Source: Cytophagaceae bacterium (GTDB lineage: Bacteria; Bacteroidota; Bacteroidia; Cytophagales; Spirosomataceae). From it: a stretch of 50,845 bases of DNA. The stretch covers positions 1 to 50,845 of the forward strand of contig JAIYBU010000061.1 in assembly GCA_027488335.1 (NCBI GenBank). Reading direction: 5' to 3'. The notes under the pieces were generated by a model. It saw nothing but the letters and a program-made list of their open reading frames with translations, did no database searches and was not told the origin of the DNA. The position numbers and the translations under genes are program-made. Below, piece by piece: positions 40,690-50,500 of the stretch (its first letter is position 1; each line of letters begins with the position of its first letter).

Positions 40690-41280
40690 TCATTTTTGTG
40701 CCAGCATTTTTCGTATTCTACTGAGCGATTGGCGTTCGATGCCGAGATAAGATGAAAGATAAGTCAGCGAAATACGATTAAATAAATTGGGACTTCGCTT
40801 GATAAAACTAAGATAACGTTCTTCGGCATTTTCAAATAAAAAACTCTCCAAACGGGTTTGTTGTTGTACTAAAACTTCTTCGGTAACTAAACGACCGTAA
40901 CGCTCGATATTCTTGTATTCATTATATCCAGCTTGCATTTTTGAGTATCTCAAATTGACAACTACGCACGGTTCGAGGCATTGAAAATAGTATTTGCTCG
41001 GTTTTTGTCTAACAAAAGCCCCATAATCAGTCACATATTCATTCTCTTTCACAAACGATATCGTTATGTCATGGCCTTTATCATCTATATAAAACGACCG
41101 CATAAGACCACTTACTACATAACCAATAGCAGTTTGGATTTGCCCTGCTTTCAGATAGTATTGTTTGGATTTAAACTCAGACGTTGTCAGCTCTTTGCTG
41201 ATATACTCAAGTTCTTCGTCAGTAATTTGACTACAAATTTGCTTATACGATTCAAGGTAGGTGTTGATGGCTGTTTCCAA
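40690..41280 (-). CDS. Crp/Fnr-family transcriptional regulator
   Basis: A 196-residue regulator with a cyclic-nucleotide-type jelly roll (about 20-115; YLKAGQIQTAIGYVVSGLMRSFYIDDKGHDITISFVKENEYVTDYGAF) and a C-terminal winged helix (about 150-195) with SLTYLSSYLGIERQSLSRIRKML as the recognition helix. Cys residues for an Fe-S cluster are lacking and the cAMP pocket is not clear, so the signal is unknown. It is 88 bases upstream of the DUF2141 gene on the same strand and may control the group, or itself. Confidence 0.9.
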   Translation of the reverse strand: METAINTYLESYKQICSQITDEELEYISKELTTSEFKSKQYYLKAGQIQTAIGYVVSGLMRSFYIDDKGHDITISFVKENEYVTDYGAFVRQKPSKYYFQCLEPCVVVNLRYSKMQAGYNEYKNIERYGRLVTEEVLVQQQTRLESFLFENAEERYLSFIKRSPNLFNRISLTYLSSYLGIERQSLSRIRKMLAQK

Positions 41281-41364
41281 TTTGAGACTTGAATTTTCAA
41301 TAAAGATAGATAAAATTTTAGGTTTACTAATTTACTAATTCTCTCGAAATTTCTATGAAATCAT

Positions 41365-41396
41365 TTTAATCTTATTCTATTCTTAGGCTATATTTG
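41365..41396 (+). promoter_or_regulatory. Promoter of the SUMF1-fold gene
   Basis: TTTA (41365-41368), 20 bases, then TATATTTG (41389-41396), close to TTTG-N20-TAnnTTTG. Transcription would begin near 41403, only about 13 bases before the TTG start codon. Confidence 0.5.
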
Positions 41397-41415
41397 TAAA
41401 AAAACTTATTCAACC

Positions 41416-42387
41416 TTGAAAAAACTTACAATCTCCCTACTTTTTTTGGCTTGCGTAGCTTTTCGCAGCGAAGACTTCAAACCTTACACTGAGCATATTC
41501 CTGGTTTACAACATGGTTTGGATATGCAGCCGATTCCCGCAGGCGAATTTATGATGGGAAGCCCCGAATCTGAAAAAGACCGCAAACCCGACGAAGGTCC
41601 GCAACACAAAGTGAAAATTGATGCTTTTTGGATGGCCAAATACGAGATTTCTTGGGAAATGTACGAAGCGTATTTCAATAAAGAACTCGAAGTAAAGGAT
41701 GAAAAAAATACGGCTGAAGTCGCTACTCGTGTGAGTACTGTGGCACGCCCAACTCAACCTTACGTCGAAATGTCGTTTGGACAAGGTAAAGAAAGTGGTT
41801 TTCCTGTTTGTAACGTAACGCAGTTTGCGGCACGCTCATTTTGTAAATGGTTATATGCGAAGACAGGCTACTTTTATCGCTTACCAACCGAAGCTGAGTG
41901 GGAATATGCCGCTCGTGCTGGCTCAAAAACTACGTATTATTTTGGTGATGATGCCTCAAAAATGAAAGAATATGCGTGGTATTTTGAAAATTCAGATGGA
42001 GCTTACAAAAAATCAGGTCAGCTAAAACCTAACGCTTGGGGGCTTTATGACATGTACGGAAATGTAGCCGAATGGACTTCTGACCTTTACGTAGCCGATT
42101 TTTACGGTAAACCCGAAGCAGCGAACAATCCTTATGTTAAACCAACTAATCACTATCCGCATGTCATTCGTGGCGGACACTGGGACGATGATGCTGATAA
42201 ACTTCGTAGTGCGTCTCGCCAAACTTCAACGCCCAAACTAAAACAACGTGACCCACAAATTCCGAAATCAGATTGGTGGTTGACTGATGCTCCATTTTTA
42301 GGTTTTAGAGTAGTAAGACCCGTAAAACAACCTTCAAAAGAGGAAATCGAAGCTTATTTTGCTCGTCCTCCGAAAGATATTCCTTGA
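41416..42387 (+). CDS. SUMF1/FGE-fold protein, probably not catalytic as FGE
   Basis: A 323-residue exported protein with a signal peptide (about 1-18) and the formylglycine-generating-enzyme fold. Present are PIPAGEFMMGSPESEKDRKPDEGPQHKV (about 38-65), VCNVTQFAARSFCKWLYAKTG, RLPTEAEWEYAARAGS (about 157-172), WGLYDMYGNVAEWTSD and LGFRVVRP. The sequence after VIRGGHW lacks the Cys pair that FGE needs, so sulfatase activation is unlikely; such domains also serve as structural parts (gliding/secretion lipoproteins) or bind sugars. The start codon is TTG; the promoter supports it. Confidence 0.85.
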   Translation: MKKLTISLLFLACVAFRSEDFKPYTEHIPGLQHGLDMQPIPAGEFMMGSPESEKDRKPDEGPQHKVKIDAFWMAKYEISWEMYEAYFNKELEVKDEKNTAEVATRVSTVARPTQPYVEMSFGQGKESGFPVCNVTQFAARSFCKWLYAKTGYFYRLPTEAEWEYAARAGSKTTYYFGDDASKMKEYAWYFENSDGAYKKSGQLKPNAWGLYDMYGNVAEWTSDLYVADFYGKPEAANNPYVKPTNHYPHVIRGGHWDDDADKLRSASRQTSTPKLKQRDPQIPKSDWWLTDAPFLGFRVVRPVKQPSKEEIEAYFARPPKDIP

Positions 42388-42394
42388 TAGATAT

Positions 42395-43144
42395 TTATTT
42401 TGAAGTATCCATAAATTGTCGAAGTAAGAGCAAATCATCCGTTCCGATTACATCGACTTGTAAGGCTTTGAGGGTTTCAAATCCCAACGTTGTATTGGGT
42501 GTTCCCCAAAGCCTTACTTTCTTATTTTTGGCGTGCATATCTTTTACAAAAACACTGATTTTATCAGCAACATCTTGTGGAAGAGGAGCTTTTCCTGTCC
42601 AATATTTCCCGAAGTCAGTAAAACTGGCACTGACCATGTATATTCTTTTGAAGGCTTCCTTTGAATAAGTTAAACTCTTTCTACCATCAAACGAAAACAT
42701 CTTATCATAATTCTGAAATTCTTCAGGTTTTGGCATATCACCACTGATAGAAATTGTAACGTGACGAAGCTCTTTTTTATGGGGTTGTAGCTGTTTATCA
42801 AGCACTTGCATGATTTCTTTGCCTTGTGTTTTCAGGTCAAGCAGTAAATGCAATGACTTTTTATTAGGGTAAGGATAGCCACCGTTTTCTTTAATTTTAG
42901 CCAATAGTGGTTCAATGTATAGTTTTCTGAGTGTTCGACTGGCTGACACATCTTTTTGGTCATGAGCTACGCAAAGCTCACCATCTTTTAGATACAAATC
43001 GGCTTCTATTGAGTCAAACCCTAAGTCATAGGCTGCAAAAAATGGTTGTTTTTGCTCATAATCATTGTGTGAATGAATAATTTGAGCAAAAGTGCTAAAC
43101 ATACAACCTAACGATAGTCCTAAAATTAATAAGTTTTTTTTCAT
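42395..43144 (-). CDS. PLC-like / glycerophosphodiester phosphodiesterase family protein
   Basis: A 249-residue exported TIM-barrel protein. A signal peptide (about 1-20) is followed by IIHSHNDYEQKQPFFAAYDLGFDSIEADLYLKDG (about 22-55) and LCVAHDQKD with the catalytic His. This places it in the PLC-like phosphodiesterase superfamily that includes glycerophosphodiesterases and AIM6-like proteins. The first catalytic His falls in HSHND instead of the usual HRG, so the substrate may differ from glycerophosphodiesters. It is convergent with the SUMF1-fold gene with only 7 bases between, and followed upstream by an unknown secreted protein on the same strand. Confidence 0.82.
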   Translation of the reverse strand: MKKNLLILGLSLGCMFSTFAQIIHSHNDYEQKQPFFAAYDLGFDSIEADLYLKDGELCVAHDQKDVSASRTLRKLYIEPLLAKIKENGGYPYPNKKSLHLLLDLKTQGKEIMQVLDKQLQPHKKELRHVTISISGDMPKPEEFQNYDKMFSFDGRKSLTYSKEAFKRIYMVSASFTDFGKYWTGKAPLPQDVADKISVFVKDMHAKNKKVRLWGTPNTTLGFETLKALQVDVIGTDDLLLLRQFMDTSK

Positions 43145-43171
43145 AGATTTATCTAAAATAGGAGTTGGGGT

Positions 43172-43672
43172 TTATTTTTTGAAAACTACACGCTGTAAAT
43201 TTTCTACTGGATAATTGATTACTTCTTGATTGCTAATCTCACTTTTTTTACCAGAAGTAACTTCAAAGATAAGTTCATTTTCTCGTAATTCGTAAGTTGA
43301 AGTCAAAATAACATTATGGGTCTCAAATACGCAATAGAGCTTATTATTAAACAAGTAATCGGCAAGTTCGACACCATTGCCCTCATCGGTAACGTAAGTA
43401 TTTTTTGTGGCGTCTTTTAATCGTAATACGTAGTCTTTTACCATTGGCATCTTTGCTGAAAGATACTCTGTTTTCCAGCTCCATTCATCTGGCTTGTTGG
43501 TTTTCGTTACGGTTAATCTAACTTCAACAGAATCTCTTAAATTACCTTTATTGTATATATACATCATGCCTTTCCATGTGCCTAAACAGCCTTCTGTGAA
43601 TGAATTTTGTGCGGTACTATGCTGTATTATTCCCAAATTCAATAGAAAAATAATAGAAAGAATCGTTTTCAT
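43172..43672 (-). CDS. Secreted protein of unknown function
   Basis: A 166-residue protein with a signal peptide (about 1-21, ending HSTAQ). The mature part opens with CLGTWKGMMYIYNKG and is beta-rich (VEVRLTVTKTN, YVLRLKDAT, YELRENELIFEVTSG), resembling small lipocalin/heme-nitrobindin-like barrels that begin GxWxG. I cannot place it in a family. It is upstream of the phosphodiesterase gene on the same strand, 27 bases apart, so both could be one transcription unit. Confidence 0.65.
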   Translation of the reverse strand: MKTILSIIFLLNLGIIQHSTAQNSFTEGCLGTWKGMMYIYNKGNLRDSVEVRLTVTKTNKPDEWSWKTEYLSAKMPMVKDYVLRLKDATKNTYVTDEGNGVELADYLFNNKLYCVFETHNVILTSTYELRENELIFEVTSGKKSEISNQEVINYPVENLQRVVFKK

Positions 43673-43704
43673 GATAAAGCGGATAGTTAGTTTTTTTCTA
43701 TGTA

Positions 43705-44637
43705 TTATTTATATTTTTGTAACCAATCGAATAGTCTTTTGGCATCTTCGGTTTTGAAAAGTTGCGTGCCTTCATTCATGGTTGCCGCCGAGCCACAAGC
43801 CACTCCCCATCGAAGCATTTCTTGCACAGTTTTACCTTCTGACAATGCCCAAACCATTCCACCAACCATGCTATCGCCAGCACCTACTGTACTTTTTTTA
43901 GGTACGGACGGAGCAGGAATATGCTCACAAATATCTTTAGTGACCAAAACAGCTCCTTGTGGCCCAAGCGAAACTACTACAATTTCACAACCACCTTTCG
44001 CAATTATCTCACGAGCGGCTTCATCAACTTGGTCGATTTCTAAAGCTTCGACTCCTATCAGTTTTGCCAGTTCGCCAACGTTTGGTTTTAATAAATATAC
44101 ACCTTCATCAATGGCTTGTTTGAGTGGTTCGCCTGAAGTATCAATGACGAGTTTTGAGCCTATTTTTCGAGAAACAGCCGCAACTTTTTCGTAGAAGTCA
44201 TCGCCCAAACCTGCTGAAAGGCTTCCACTGGCCACCAAAAAATCGGGTTTTAGGGCTTCGATTTGTTTCAAGATTTTGGTGGCTTCTTCGGGTGAAATTT
44301 CTGCACCTGGCATTCCGAAACGATATTGGGCATTGGTCAGCACATCAACCGCAATGAAGTTTTCACGAGTCCAGTTTTTGGTCGTAATTACCTGAAAATC
44401 AATATTTTCTTTCTTTAATAAACCTTGTAGTAAATCGCCTGTTGGGCCACCTGCCGTAAAAATTGCTTTCGAGTTTCCGCCCAGACGAACAATGGCTTTA
44501 GATACATTAATTCCTCCACCGCCAGCATCGAAATGCGGAGATTCACAACGGATTTTCTGTTCGGCAACTAAACCTGAAAACTTGGTACTTTTATCAATCG
44601 CTGGATTGACTGTGAGTGTTATTATTTTATTTGACAT
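43705..44637 (-). CDS. pfkB: 6-phosphofructokinase II (PfkB-type)
   Basis: A 310-residue PfkB-family (ribokinase-fold) sugar kinase close to E. coli PfkB, which phosphorylates fructose 6-phosphate to fructose 1,6-bisphosphate. The N-terminal LTVNPAIDKST, substrate motif GGGGINVSKAIVRLGG (about 39-54), NWTRENF, QYRFGMPG, the PfkB signature with STVGAGDSMVGGMV (about 249-262, catalytic Asp) and the end GSAATMNEGTQLF all match. A 1-phosphofructokinase is the main alternative. The gene begins 5 bases after the xerD stop on the same strand. Confidence 0.9.
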   Translation of the reverse strand: MSNKIITLTVNPAIDKSTKFSGLVAEQKIRCESPHFDAGGGGINVSKAIVRLGGNSKAIFTAGGPTGDLLQGLLKKENIDFQVITTKNWTRENFIAVDVLTNAQYRFGMPGAEISPEEATKILKQIEALKPDFLVASGSLSAGLGDDFYEKVAAVSRKIGSKLVIDTSGEPLKQAIDEGVYLLKPNVGELAKLIGVEALEIDQVDEAAREIIAKGGCEIVVVSLGPQGAVLVTKDICEHIPAPSVPKKSTVGAGDSMVGGMVWALSEGKTVQEMLRWGVACGSAATMNEGTQLFKTEDAKRLFDWLQKYK

Positions 44638-44642
44638 AGCTT

Positions 44643-45587
44643 TTACTTAGAACCTGCTGACTGATATTTGTGTACTGATAAGTGTCGATGCTCTCTCGGA
44701 TGAAAACTTCTCATTGTTTCTTCCAAAAACACCCTATCGAGATGCGTATAAATTTCGGTGGTAGTAATTGATTCATGGCCGAGCATTTCTTGCACAGCTC
44801 TCAAATCAGCTCCACCTTCAATAAGATGTGTGGCAAAAGAATGTCGAAATGTATGTGGAGAAATATTTTTCTGAATGCCTGCTCGTTCAGCTAAATCTTT
44901 GATTATTAAGAAAATCATGACTCTCGAGAGTTGTTTTCCACGACGATTTAAGAAAACAATATCCTCGGCCTCTTCACTTACATTTTGATGATTTCTGATA
45001 TTTTCTAAATAGATTTTGGTGTATTTAATTGCATCTGTACCGATAGGAATAAGCCTAACTTTCCGCCCTTTTCCAAAAACACGAACAAAACCAATATCAA
45101 AATAACAATTCGTTAGTTTTAAATCTATCAATTCCGAAACCCGCATACCACAACTATACAAAACTTCTAAAATTGCTCGATTCCGAGTGCCTTCGGGCGT
45201 TGAAACATCAATCATTTCGAGTATCTGTTCTATTTCAGGAAAAGAAAGTGTATCAGGTAGTTTTCGGCCAACTTTAGGTGATTCTATCAGATGCGTGGGG
45301 TCGGTCTGAATCAAATTTTCTATGGCCATATATTTATAAAACGCCTTTACCCCCGACAAAATACGAGCCTGCGAAGTAGCCGAAAGCCCCAAGTCGTTGA
45401 TGTATTCCAAAAAATCCATAATATCACGCTCGGTAATCGTTTCTGGCTTAGGTTGATTTTTGGCAATTTCGGCAAACTGACTAAGCTTTTCGACATCACG
45501 AATGTATGCCTCAATAGAATTTTCAGACATCGAGCGTTCTAAACGCAAGTAATTTTTAAAGTGATTGATGTAGATTGGCCAATTCAA
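44643..45587 (-). CDS. xerD: Site-specific tyrosine recombinase XerD
   Basis: A 314-residue Xer recombinase that with XerC resolves chromosome dimers at dif. The N-terminal SAM-like DNA-binding domain (about 1-100) reads YLRLERSMSENSIEAYIRD. The catalytic domain has Arg in YSCGMRVSELIDL, then HTFRHSFATHLIEGGADLRAVQEMLGHESITTTEIYTHLD with HxxR, the second His and the Tyr nucleophile. Length is normal and no phage or element genes surround it, so it is the housekeeping enzyme rather than an integrase. Confidence 0.92.
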   Translation of the reverse strand: MNWPIYINHFKNYLRLERSMSENSIEAYIRDVEKLSQFAEIAKNQPKPETITERDIMDFLEYINDLGLSATSQARILSGVKAFYKYMAIENLIQTDPTHLIESPKVGRKLPDTLSFPEIEQILEMIDVSTPEGTRNRAILEVLYSCGMRVSELIDLKLTNCYFDIGFVRVFGKGRKVRLIPIGTDAIKYTKIYLENIRNHQNVSEEAEDIVFLNRRGKQLSRVMIFLIIKDLAERAGIQKNISPHTFRHSFATHLIEGGADLRAVQEMLGHESITTTEIYTHLDRVFLEETMRSFHPREHRHLSVHKYQSAGSK

Positions 45588-45645
45588 AAGATATTCTGCT
45601 ATTTTTACAGCAAATTAACTCTTTTATCTTTATACATTTTATCGG

Positions 45646-46074
45646 ATGTCGAAAAATATCATTATTATCAACGGTCCTAACCTTAATCTTCTCGGAAAAC
45701 GGGAACCACATATTTATGGAAGTCTGACTTTTGAGGCTTATTTTGAAGAATTAAAGGCGATGTTTCCTGACATTACCCTGCATTACTTTCAGTCGAACCA
45801 CGAAGGGGCAATCATTGATAAAATTCACGAAGTGGGCTACGGCGATACCGAATTTTCAGGAATTGTAATCAATGCTGGGGCATATACGCATACTTCGGTA
45901 GCGATTGCCGATGCACTTTCGGCCGTAAAAACGCCCGCTGTTGAGGTACATATCTCGAATATTCACACCCGTGAGGCTTTCCGCCATCATTCATATCTGA
46001 CTCGTGTGTGCAAAGGCATGATTACGGGTTTGGGCGTAAAAGGTTATGAAATGGCGGTGAGGTATTTTTTGTGA
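45646..46074 (+). CDS. aroQ: Type II 3-dehydroquinate dehydratase
   Basis: A 142-residue dodecameric enzyme of the shikimate pathway, removing water from 3-dehydroquinate. GPNLNLLGKREPHIYGSLTFE (about 9-29) contains the catalytic Arg and Tyr, NAGAYTHTSVAIADAL (about 76-91) the active-site Asn and Glu region, and VEVHISNIHTREAFRHHSYLT (about 99-119) the catalytic His. It is complete and divergent from xerD. Confidence 0.97.
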   Translation: MSKNIIIINGPNLNLLGKREPHIYGSLTFEAYFEELKAMFPDITLHYFQSNHEGAIIDKIHEVGYGDTEFSGIVINAGAYTHTSVAIADALSAVKTPAVEVHISNIHTREAFRHHSYLTRVCKGMITGLGVKGYEMAVRYFL

Positions 46075-46090
46075 TATAGGTCTCTAAAAA

Positions 46091-46129
46091 ACCTTTTTCA
46101 AAAACTAATATTAAATTTTTGAAAAAGGT
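46091..46129 (+). terminator. Terminator of aroQ
   Basis: ACCTTTTTCAAAAA and TTTTTGAAAAAGGT arms (14 bp each) enclose an 11-base loop 16 bases past the stop. The run after the stem has few T residues, so termination may be partial. Confidence 0.6.
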
Positions 46130-46218
46130 GACTTTATACATTATTTATTTAAATTTTACTCCAACAGTCGTCAAAAACACCCTTTATGTCGATTATTTAA
46201 TAGGAATAACGCAAAAAC

Positions 46219-46250
46219 TTTTATTATCGTAACAGTTCGGTATATTTTTG
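46219..46250 (+). promoter_or_regulatory. Promoter of the RND efflux genes
   Basis: TTTA (46219-46222), 20 bases, then TATTTTTG (46243-46250), close to the Bacteroidota pattern. The leader to the adaptor ATG would be about 57 bases. Confidence 0.45.
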
Positions 46251-46312
46251 CATTTATTTTATATAAGTTATCTAAATTTCTAACAGAATATTCCTCTAAT
46301 CATTAGTTTAAT

Positions 46313-47425
46313 ATGCGTACGATTCTGACTATTGTTGCTGTTGTTGCGGTCTTGGTACTTGGCAAAATTTTCTTCTTTAAAAAGCCCGATTTAGGTGGCG
46401 AAAAAGGTCCAGGTGGTGGGGCAGGAGCCGCACCCGCAGGAGCGAAAGGAGGCGAAAAAGGTAAAGACATGAAAGGTGGTGGCCCCGCCGTAGCCGTAAA
46501 TGTTTTTGTGGTCAATACCGAAAACCTTGATAATGTTATTACATCGTCAGGTACGATTTTTCCGAACGAAGAAATTGAATTGAGAGCTGAGGCTTCTGGC
46601 CGTATTCTTGTGCTTAATATCAAAGAAGGTAGCCGAGTGGCAGCAGGACAAGTGATTGCAAAAATTAAAGACACAGACCTTCAAGCTCAGTTGAAAAAAC
46701 TTAATTTCGAGATAGAATTGGCTAAACAAACCGAAGCTCGTCAGAAAAAATTATTGGATATTAATGCTATTAGCAAGGAAGAATATGAAATCACGGCTAA
46801 TAAAATTAATACCCTCAATGCTGACAAAGAACTCATCGAGGCAAATCTTGAAAAAACAGTTTTGAAAGCTCCGTTTGCAGGTAAAATTGGTCTAAAAAAT
46901 GTGAGTCAAGGAGCGTATGTGACGCCAACGACAAGCTTGGCAACACTTGTACAGACAAATCCAGTAAAAATTGATTTTTCGATTCCAGAAAAATATTCTA
47001 CGCTCATTAGAGTAGGGAGAAACGTAAAATTTGAAGTAGAAGGACAACCAGAAGCCTATTATGCGAATGTGGTTGCTATCGACCCAAAAATCGACCCAAA
47101 TCTTCGTACATTAAAACTCAGAGCTTTGGCTAAAAATCCAGCCGATAGACTTGTGCCAGGTATGTTCGTAAGGGTTTCGGTTGATTTAGATATTGCTCAA
47201 GCAATTATGATTCCGACTGAAGCTGTTGTGCCAGTTTTAAAAGGCAAAAAAGTATATGTGGTGCGTGATGGAAAAGCGGCTGAAGTAATGATTGAAACGG
47301 GTGTTCGTAACGACAAGAAAATCCAAGTTACAAGTGGACTCCAAACGGGTGATTCTTTAATCGTTTCGGGTATTATGGCATTGAAAAAAGATGCTACTGT
47401 AAAAGTTAAAGGTGCAGGAAAATAA
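46313..47425 (+). CDS. RND efflux periplasmic adaptor (membrane fusion protein)
   Basis: A 370-residue membrane fusion protein that links an RND pump to an outer-membrane channel. A membrane anchor (about 2-20) is followed by a low-complexity Gly/Ala/Lys linker (about 25-58), then lipoyl-like halves (NTENLDNVITSSGTI and KAPFAGKIGLKNVSQGAYV), a helical hairpin (about 115-170), a beta barrel and a membrane-proximal domain. There is no lipobox Cys. It precedes the RND pump by 145 bases; no outer-membrane factor is seen in the window. Confidence 0.92.
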   Translation: MRTILTIVAVVAVLVLGKIFFFKKPDLGGEKGPGGGAGAAPAGAKGGEKGKDMKGGGPAVAVNVFVVNTENLDNVITSSGTIFPNEEIELRAEASGRILVLNIKEGSRVAAGQVIAKIKDTDLQAQLKKLNFEIELAKQTEARQKKLLDINAISKEEYEITANKINTLNADKELIEANLEKTVLKAPFAGKIGLKNVSQGAYVTPTTSLATLVQTNPVKIDFSIPEKYSTLIRVGRNVKFEVEGQPEAYYANVVAIDPKIDPNLRTLKLRALAKNPADRLVPGMFVRVSVDLDIAQAIMIPTEAVVPVLKGKKVYVVRDGKAAEVMIETGVRNDKKIQVTSGLQTGDSLIVSGIMALKKDATVKVKGAGK

Positions 47426-47499
47426 AAATGTTGCTATCGAATTACCGTTTTGGTGGTTCGACAAGAAGAAGTATTATTCAAAATATCGAAAGATTAATT

Positions 47500-47568
47500 A
47501 GATAAGTAATTGACAGTAAGTGAATTATAGATATTCACTCATTCACTCATTCATCATTCAACATTGAA
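47500..47568. repeat. Short direct repeats between adaptor and pump genes
   Basis: TTCACTCA occurs twice in a row (47535 onward) and is followed by TTCATCATTCAAC before the pump ATG. This is a degenerate AT-rich unit with no clear role. Confidence 0.35.
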
Positions 47569-47570
47569 TT

Positions 47571-50500
47571 ATGTCAATCTCAACCATTTCCATCAAACGT
47601 CCAGTATTAGCCATCGTGATGAACCTACTCATCATTTTGTTTGGAGCAATTGGCTATACTTTTTTGGGTGTACGTGAGTATCCATCCATCGACCCGCCTG
47701 TGGTTTCGGTGCGTACTAATTATGTTGGTGCTAACTCCGACATCATTGAGTCGCAGATTACCGAACCGCTCGAAAAAGCATTAAATGCCATCGAAGGTAT
47801 AAAATCTATCAACTCATCGTCAAATAATGGTTCGAGCCAAATCACCATTGAGTTTGAAATCGGTGTTGATATGGAAACTGCCGCCAACGACGTCCGTGAC
47901 AAAGTTTCGAGTGCAGTACGCCAACTTCCACAAGATATTGATGGCCCTCCAACGGTTTCAAAAGCCGATGCAAACTCTGACCCAATTATGAGTATGCTTT
48001 TGCAGTCGGATATCAGAAGCCACATGGAAATCAGCGATTACGCCGAAAACGTAGTTGCACAACGCTTACAAACCATACAGGGCATTAGCCAAGTAATGAT
48101 TTGGGGACAAAAAAGATTTTCGATGCGTTTGTGGATGGACCCCAACAAATTGGCTGCACAGGGCGTAACAACGCAAGACGTAAAACAAGCACTTGACCGT
48201 GAAAATGTAGAACTTCCGAGCGGGAAATTAGCGGGTGATAACACCGAGTTAACCGTAAAGACCATTGGGCGATTTAAAGGCGAAGAGGATTTCAATAACC
48301 TAATTATAAAAACAGTTGGCGAAAAAATTATTCGTTTTAAAGATATTGGTAGTGCCGAACTCGGAGCTGAAAACGAAGAAACCGTAATGCGTATCAACGG
48401 TGTCCCTTCGATTGGTTTAGCAATTGTGCCACAACCAGGAGCAAACTATTTGGATATTTCGGCACAAGTAAATAAGCGTTTGGCTGAAATTAAAAAAGAA
48501 CTTCCGAAAGATTATAGAATGGAATTGATGTCGGACAATACTACTTTCATCAAAAAATCAGTTGAAGAAGTAGGCGAAACCCTTTTGATTGCCATCGGAT
48601 TGGTTGTTATTATCATTTTCTTATTTTTCCGTGATTGGATTATTGCCGTTCGTCCGCTGATTGACATTCCAGTATCACTTATTGGTACATTTTTCTTTAT
48701 GTACTTATTCGGTTTTTCAGTCAACGTTCTTACACTGCTTGCCATTGTTTTAGCAACGGGCTTGGTGGTTGATGATGGTATCGTTGTCACTGAAAATATT
48801 TATAAAAAGATTGAAGAGGGTATGAAGCCGATTGAGGCAGCAATCAAAGGTGCAAACGAAATCATGTTTGCTGTACTTTCTACTTCAATTACGCTTGCTT
48901 CGGTATTCTTGCCCGTTATATTTATGGAAGGTTTCGTTGGTCGCCTCTTCCGTGAATTCGGTATCGTTCTTGCAACCGCTGTCTTGATTTCCGCATTCGT
49001 TTCATTGACACTCACGCCAATGTTGAATGCTTATTTAGTAAGAAAAAATCAAAAACACAGTCGTTTCTACGAAATGACTGAGCCTTTCTTTGAAAGAATG
49101 ATTGATGGATACCGAACTCGATTAATCAGTTTTATGAATATTCGCTGGGCCGCGATTCCATTGATTTTATTGACTTTCGGAATGACTTGGTATTTCGGAA
49201 AAGACCTTCAACAAGAATTAGCTCCACTCGACGACCGTAGTGCCATGCGTTTGCAAATCACGGCTCCTGAAGGGTCATCTTTTGAGTTTACTGATAACTA
49301 CATTCAAAAACTTGGAAGAACCATTCGTGATTCTGTGCCTGAGGCCAATGTTATCGTAACCATGACTGCTCCAGGCTTTTCTGGTTCGGGTGCTGCCAAT
49401 ACAGGTTTTACAAGATTGGTACTAACAGAGCCAGAAAATAGAAAACGTACGCAACAACAAATTGCCGACCAAGTAGGTAAAATCACAAAAAAAATGCCTG
49501 ATGCAAGAGCGTTTGTATTGCAACAAGAAACTATCTCTTTGGATAAAAGAGGCGGCTTGCCAGTACAATACGTTATTCAAGCACCTGATTTTGAAAAACT
49601 TCGCCAGTATGTACCGAAGTTTATGGAAGAAGTGGCTAAAGACCCAACGTTCATGGTATCGGATTTGAACTTGAAGTTTAATAAACCCGAACTCGAAGTA
49701 AGTATCGACCGTGAAAAAGCCAAAAGTATGGGCGTTTCGGTAACGGACGTAGCTCAGTCGATGCAATTGGCTTTTGCTGGACAACGATTTGGATATTTTA
49801 CGATGAATGGTCGTCAGTATCAAGTTATCGGACAATTCGACCGTGCCAACCGTGACGAACCACTTGATTTGAAAAACACTTATGTGAAAAATAATCGTGG
49901 TGAGATTGTCCAGCTTGATAATATCGTAAAGATTAACGAAGAAAGTAGTCCACCTCAATTATATCACTTCAATCGCTATATGAGTGCTACGGTTTCGGCT
50001 GGTTTAGCTCCTGGCAAAACGATTGGCGATGGTATTAAGGCAATGGATAAAATCAGAGATAAGATGGCTGATGATGTAATTCGTACAGCTTTGGCAGGTT
50101 CTTCGAGAGATTTCTCGGAAAGTTCATCAAATACGCTCTACATGTTCTTATTGGCATTAGTATTGGTATATTTAATTTTGGCGGCACAATTCGAGAGTTT
50201 CGTTGACCCATTCATTATCATGCTTACTGTTCCTTTGGCGATTGCTGGAGCGGTATTCTCGTTGTGGTATTTTAATCAAACACTCAATATTTTCAGCCAA
50301 ATCGGTATGATTATGCTCATCGGTTTGGTAACCAAAAATGGTATCTTGATTGTAGAATTTGCGAATCAATTACGAGAAAAAGGAATGGCTATCAGAGAAG
50401 CGGCCATTGAAGCTGCCTCTATGCGTTTCCGTCCAATCTTGATGACGAGTTTTGCAACAGTTTTGGGTGCGGCCCCAATTGCCTTTGCTTTAGGGTCGGC

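Noticed and set aside
41416..42387. Formylglycine-generating enzyme that activates sulfatases
   Set aside because: The catalytic Cys pair is missing and no sulfatase gene is nearby.
43700..44194. A 164-codon plus-strand frame rich in Ser, Thr and Pro
   Set aside because: It mirrors pfkB on the other strand, whose family match is clear.
44643..45587. Tyrosine recombinase as a mark of an integrated element
   Set aside because: Length and context match the housekeeping XerD, and no phage, transfer or attachment-site signal is near.
49422..49958. A 178-codon minus-strand frame
   Set aside because: It lies opposite the RND pump gene and has typical shadow composition.
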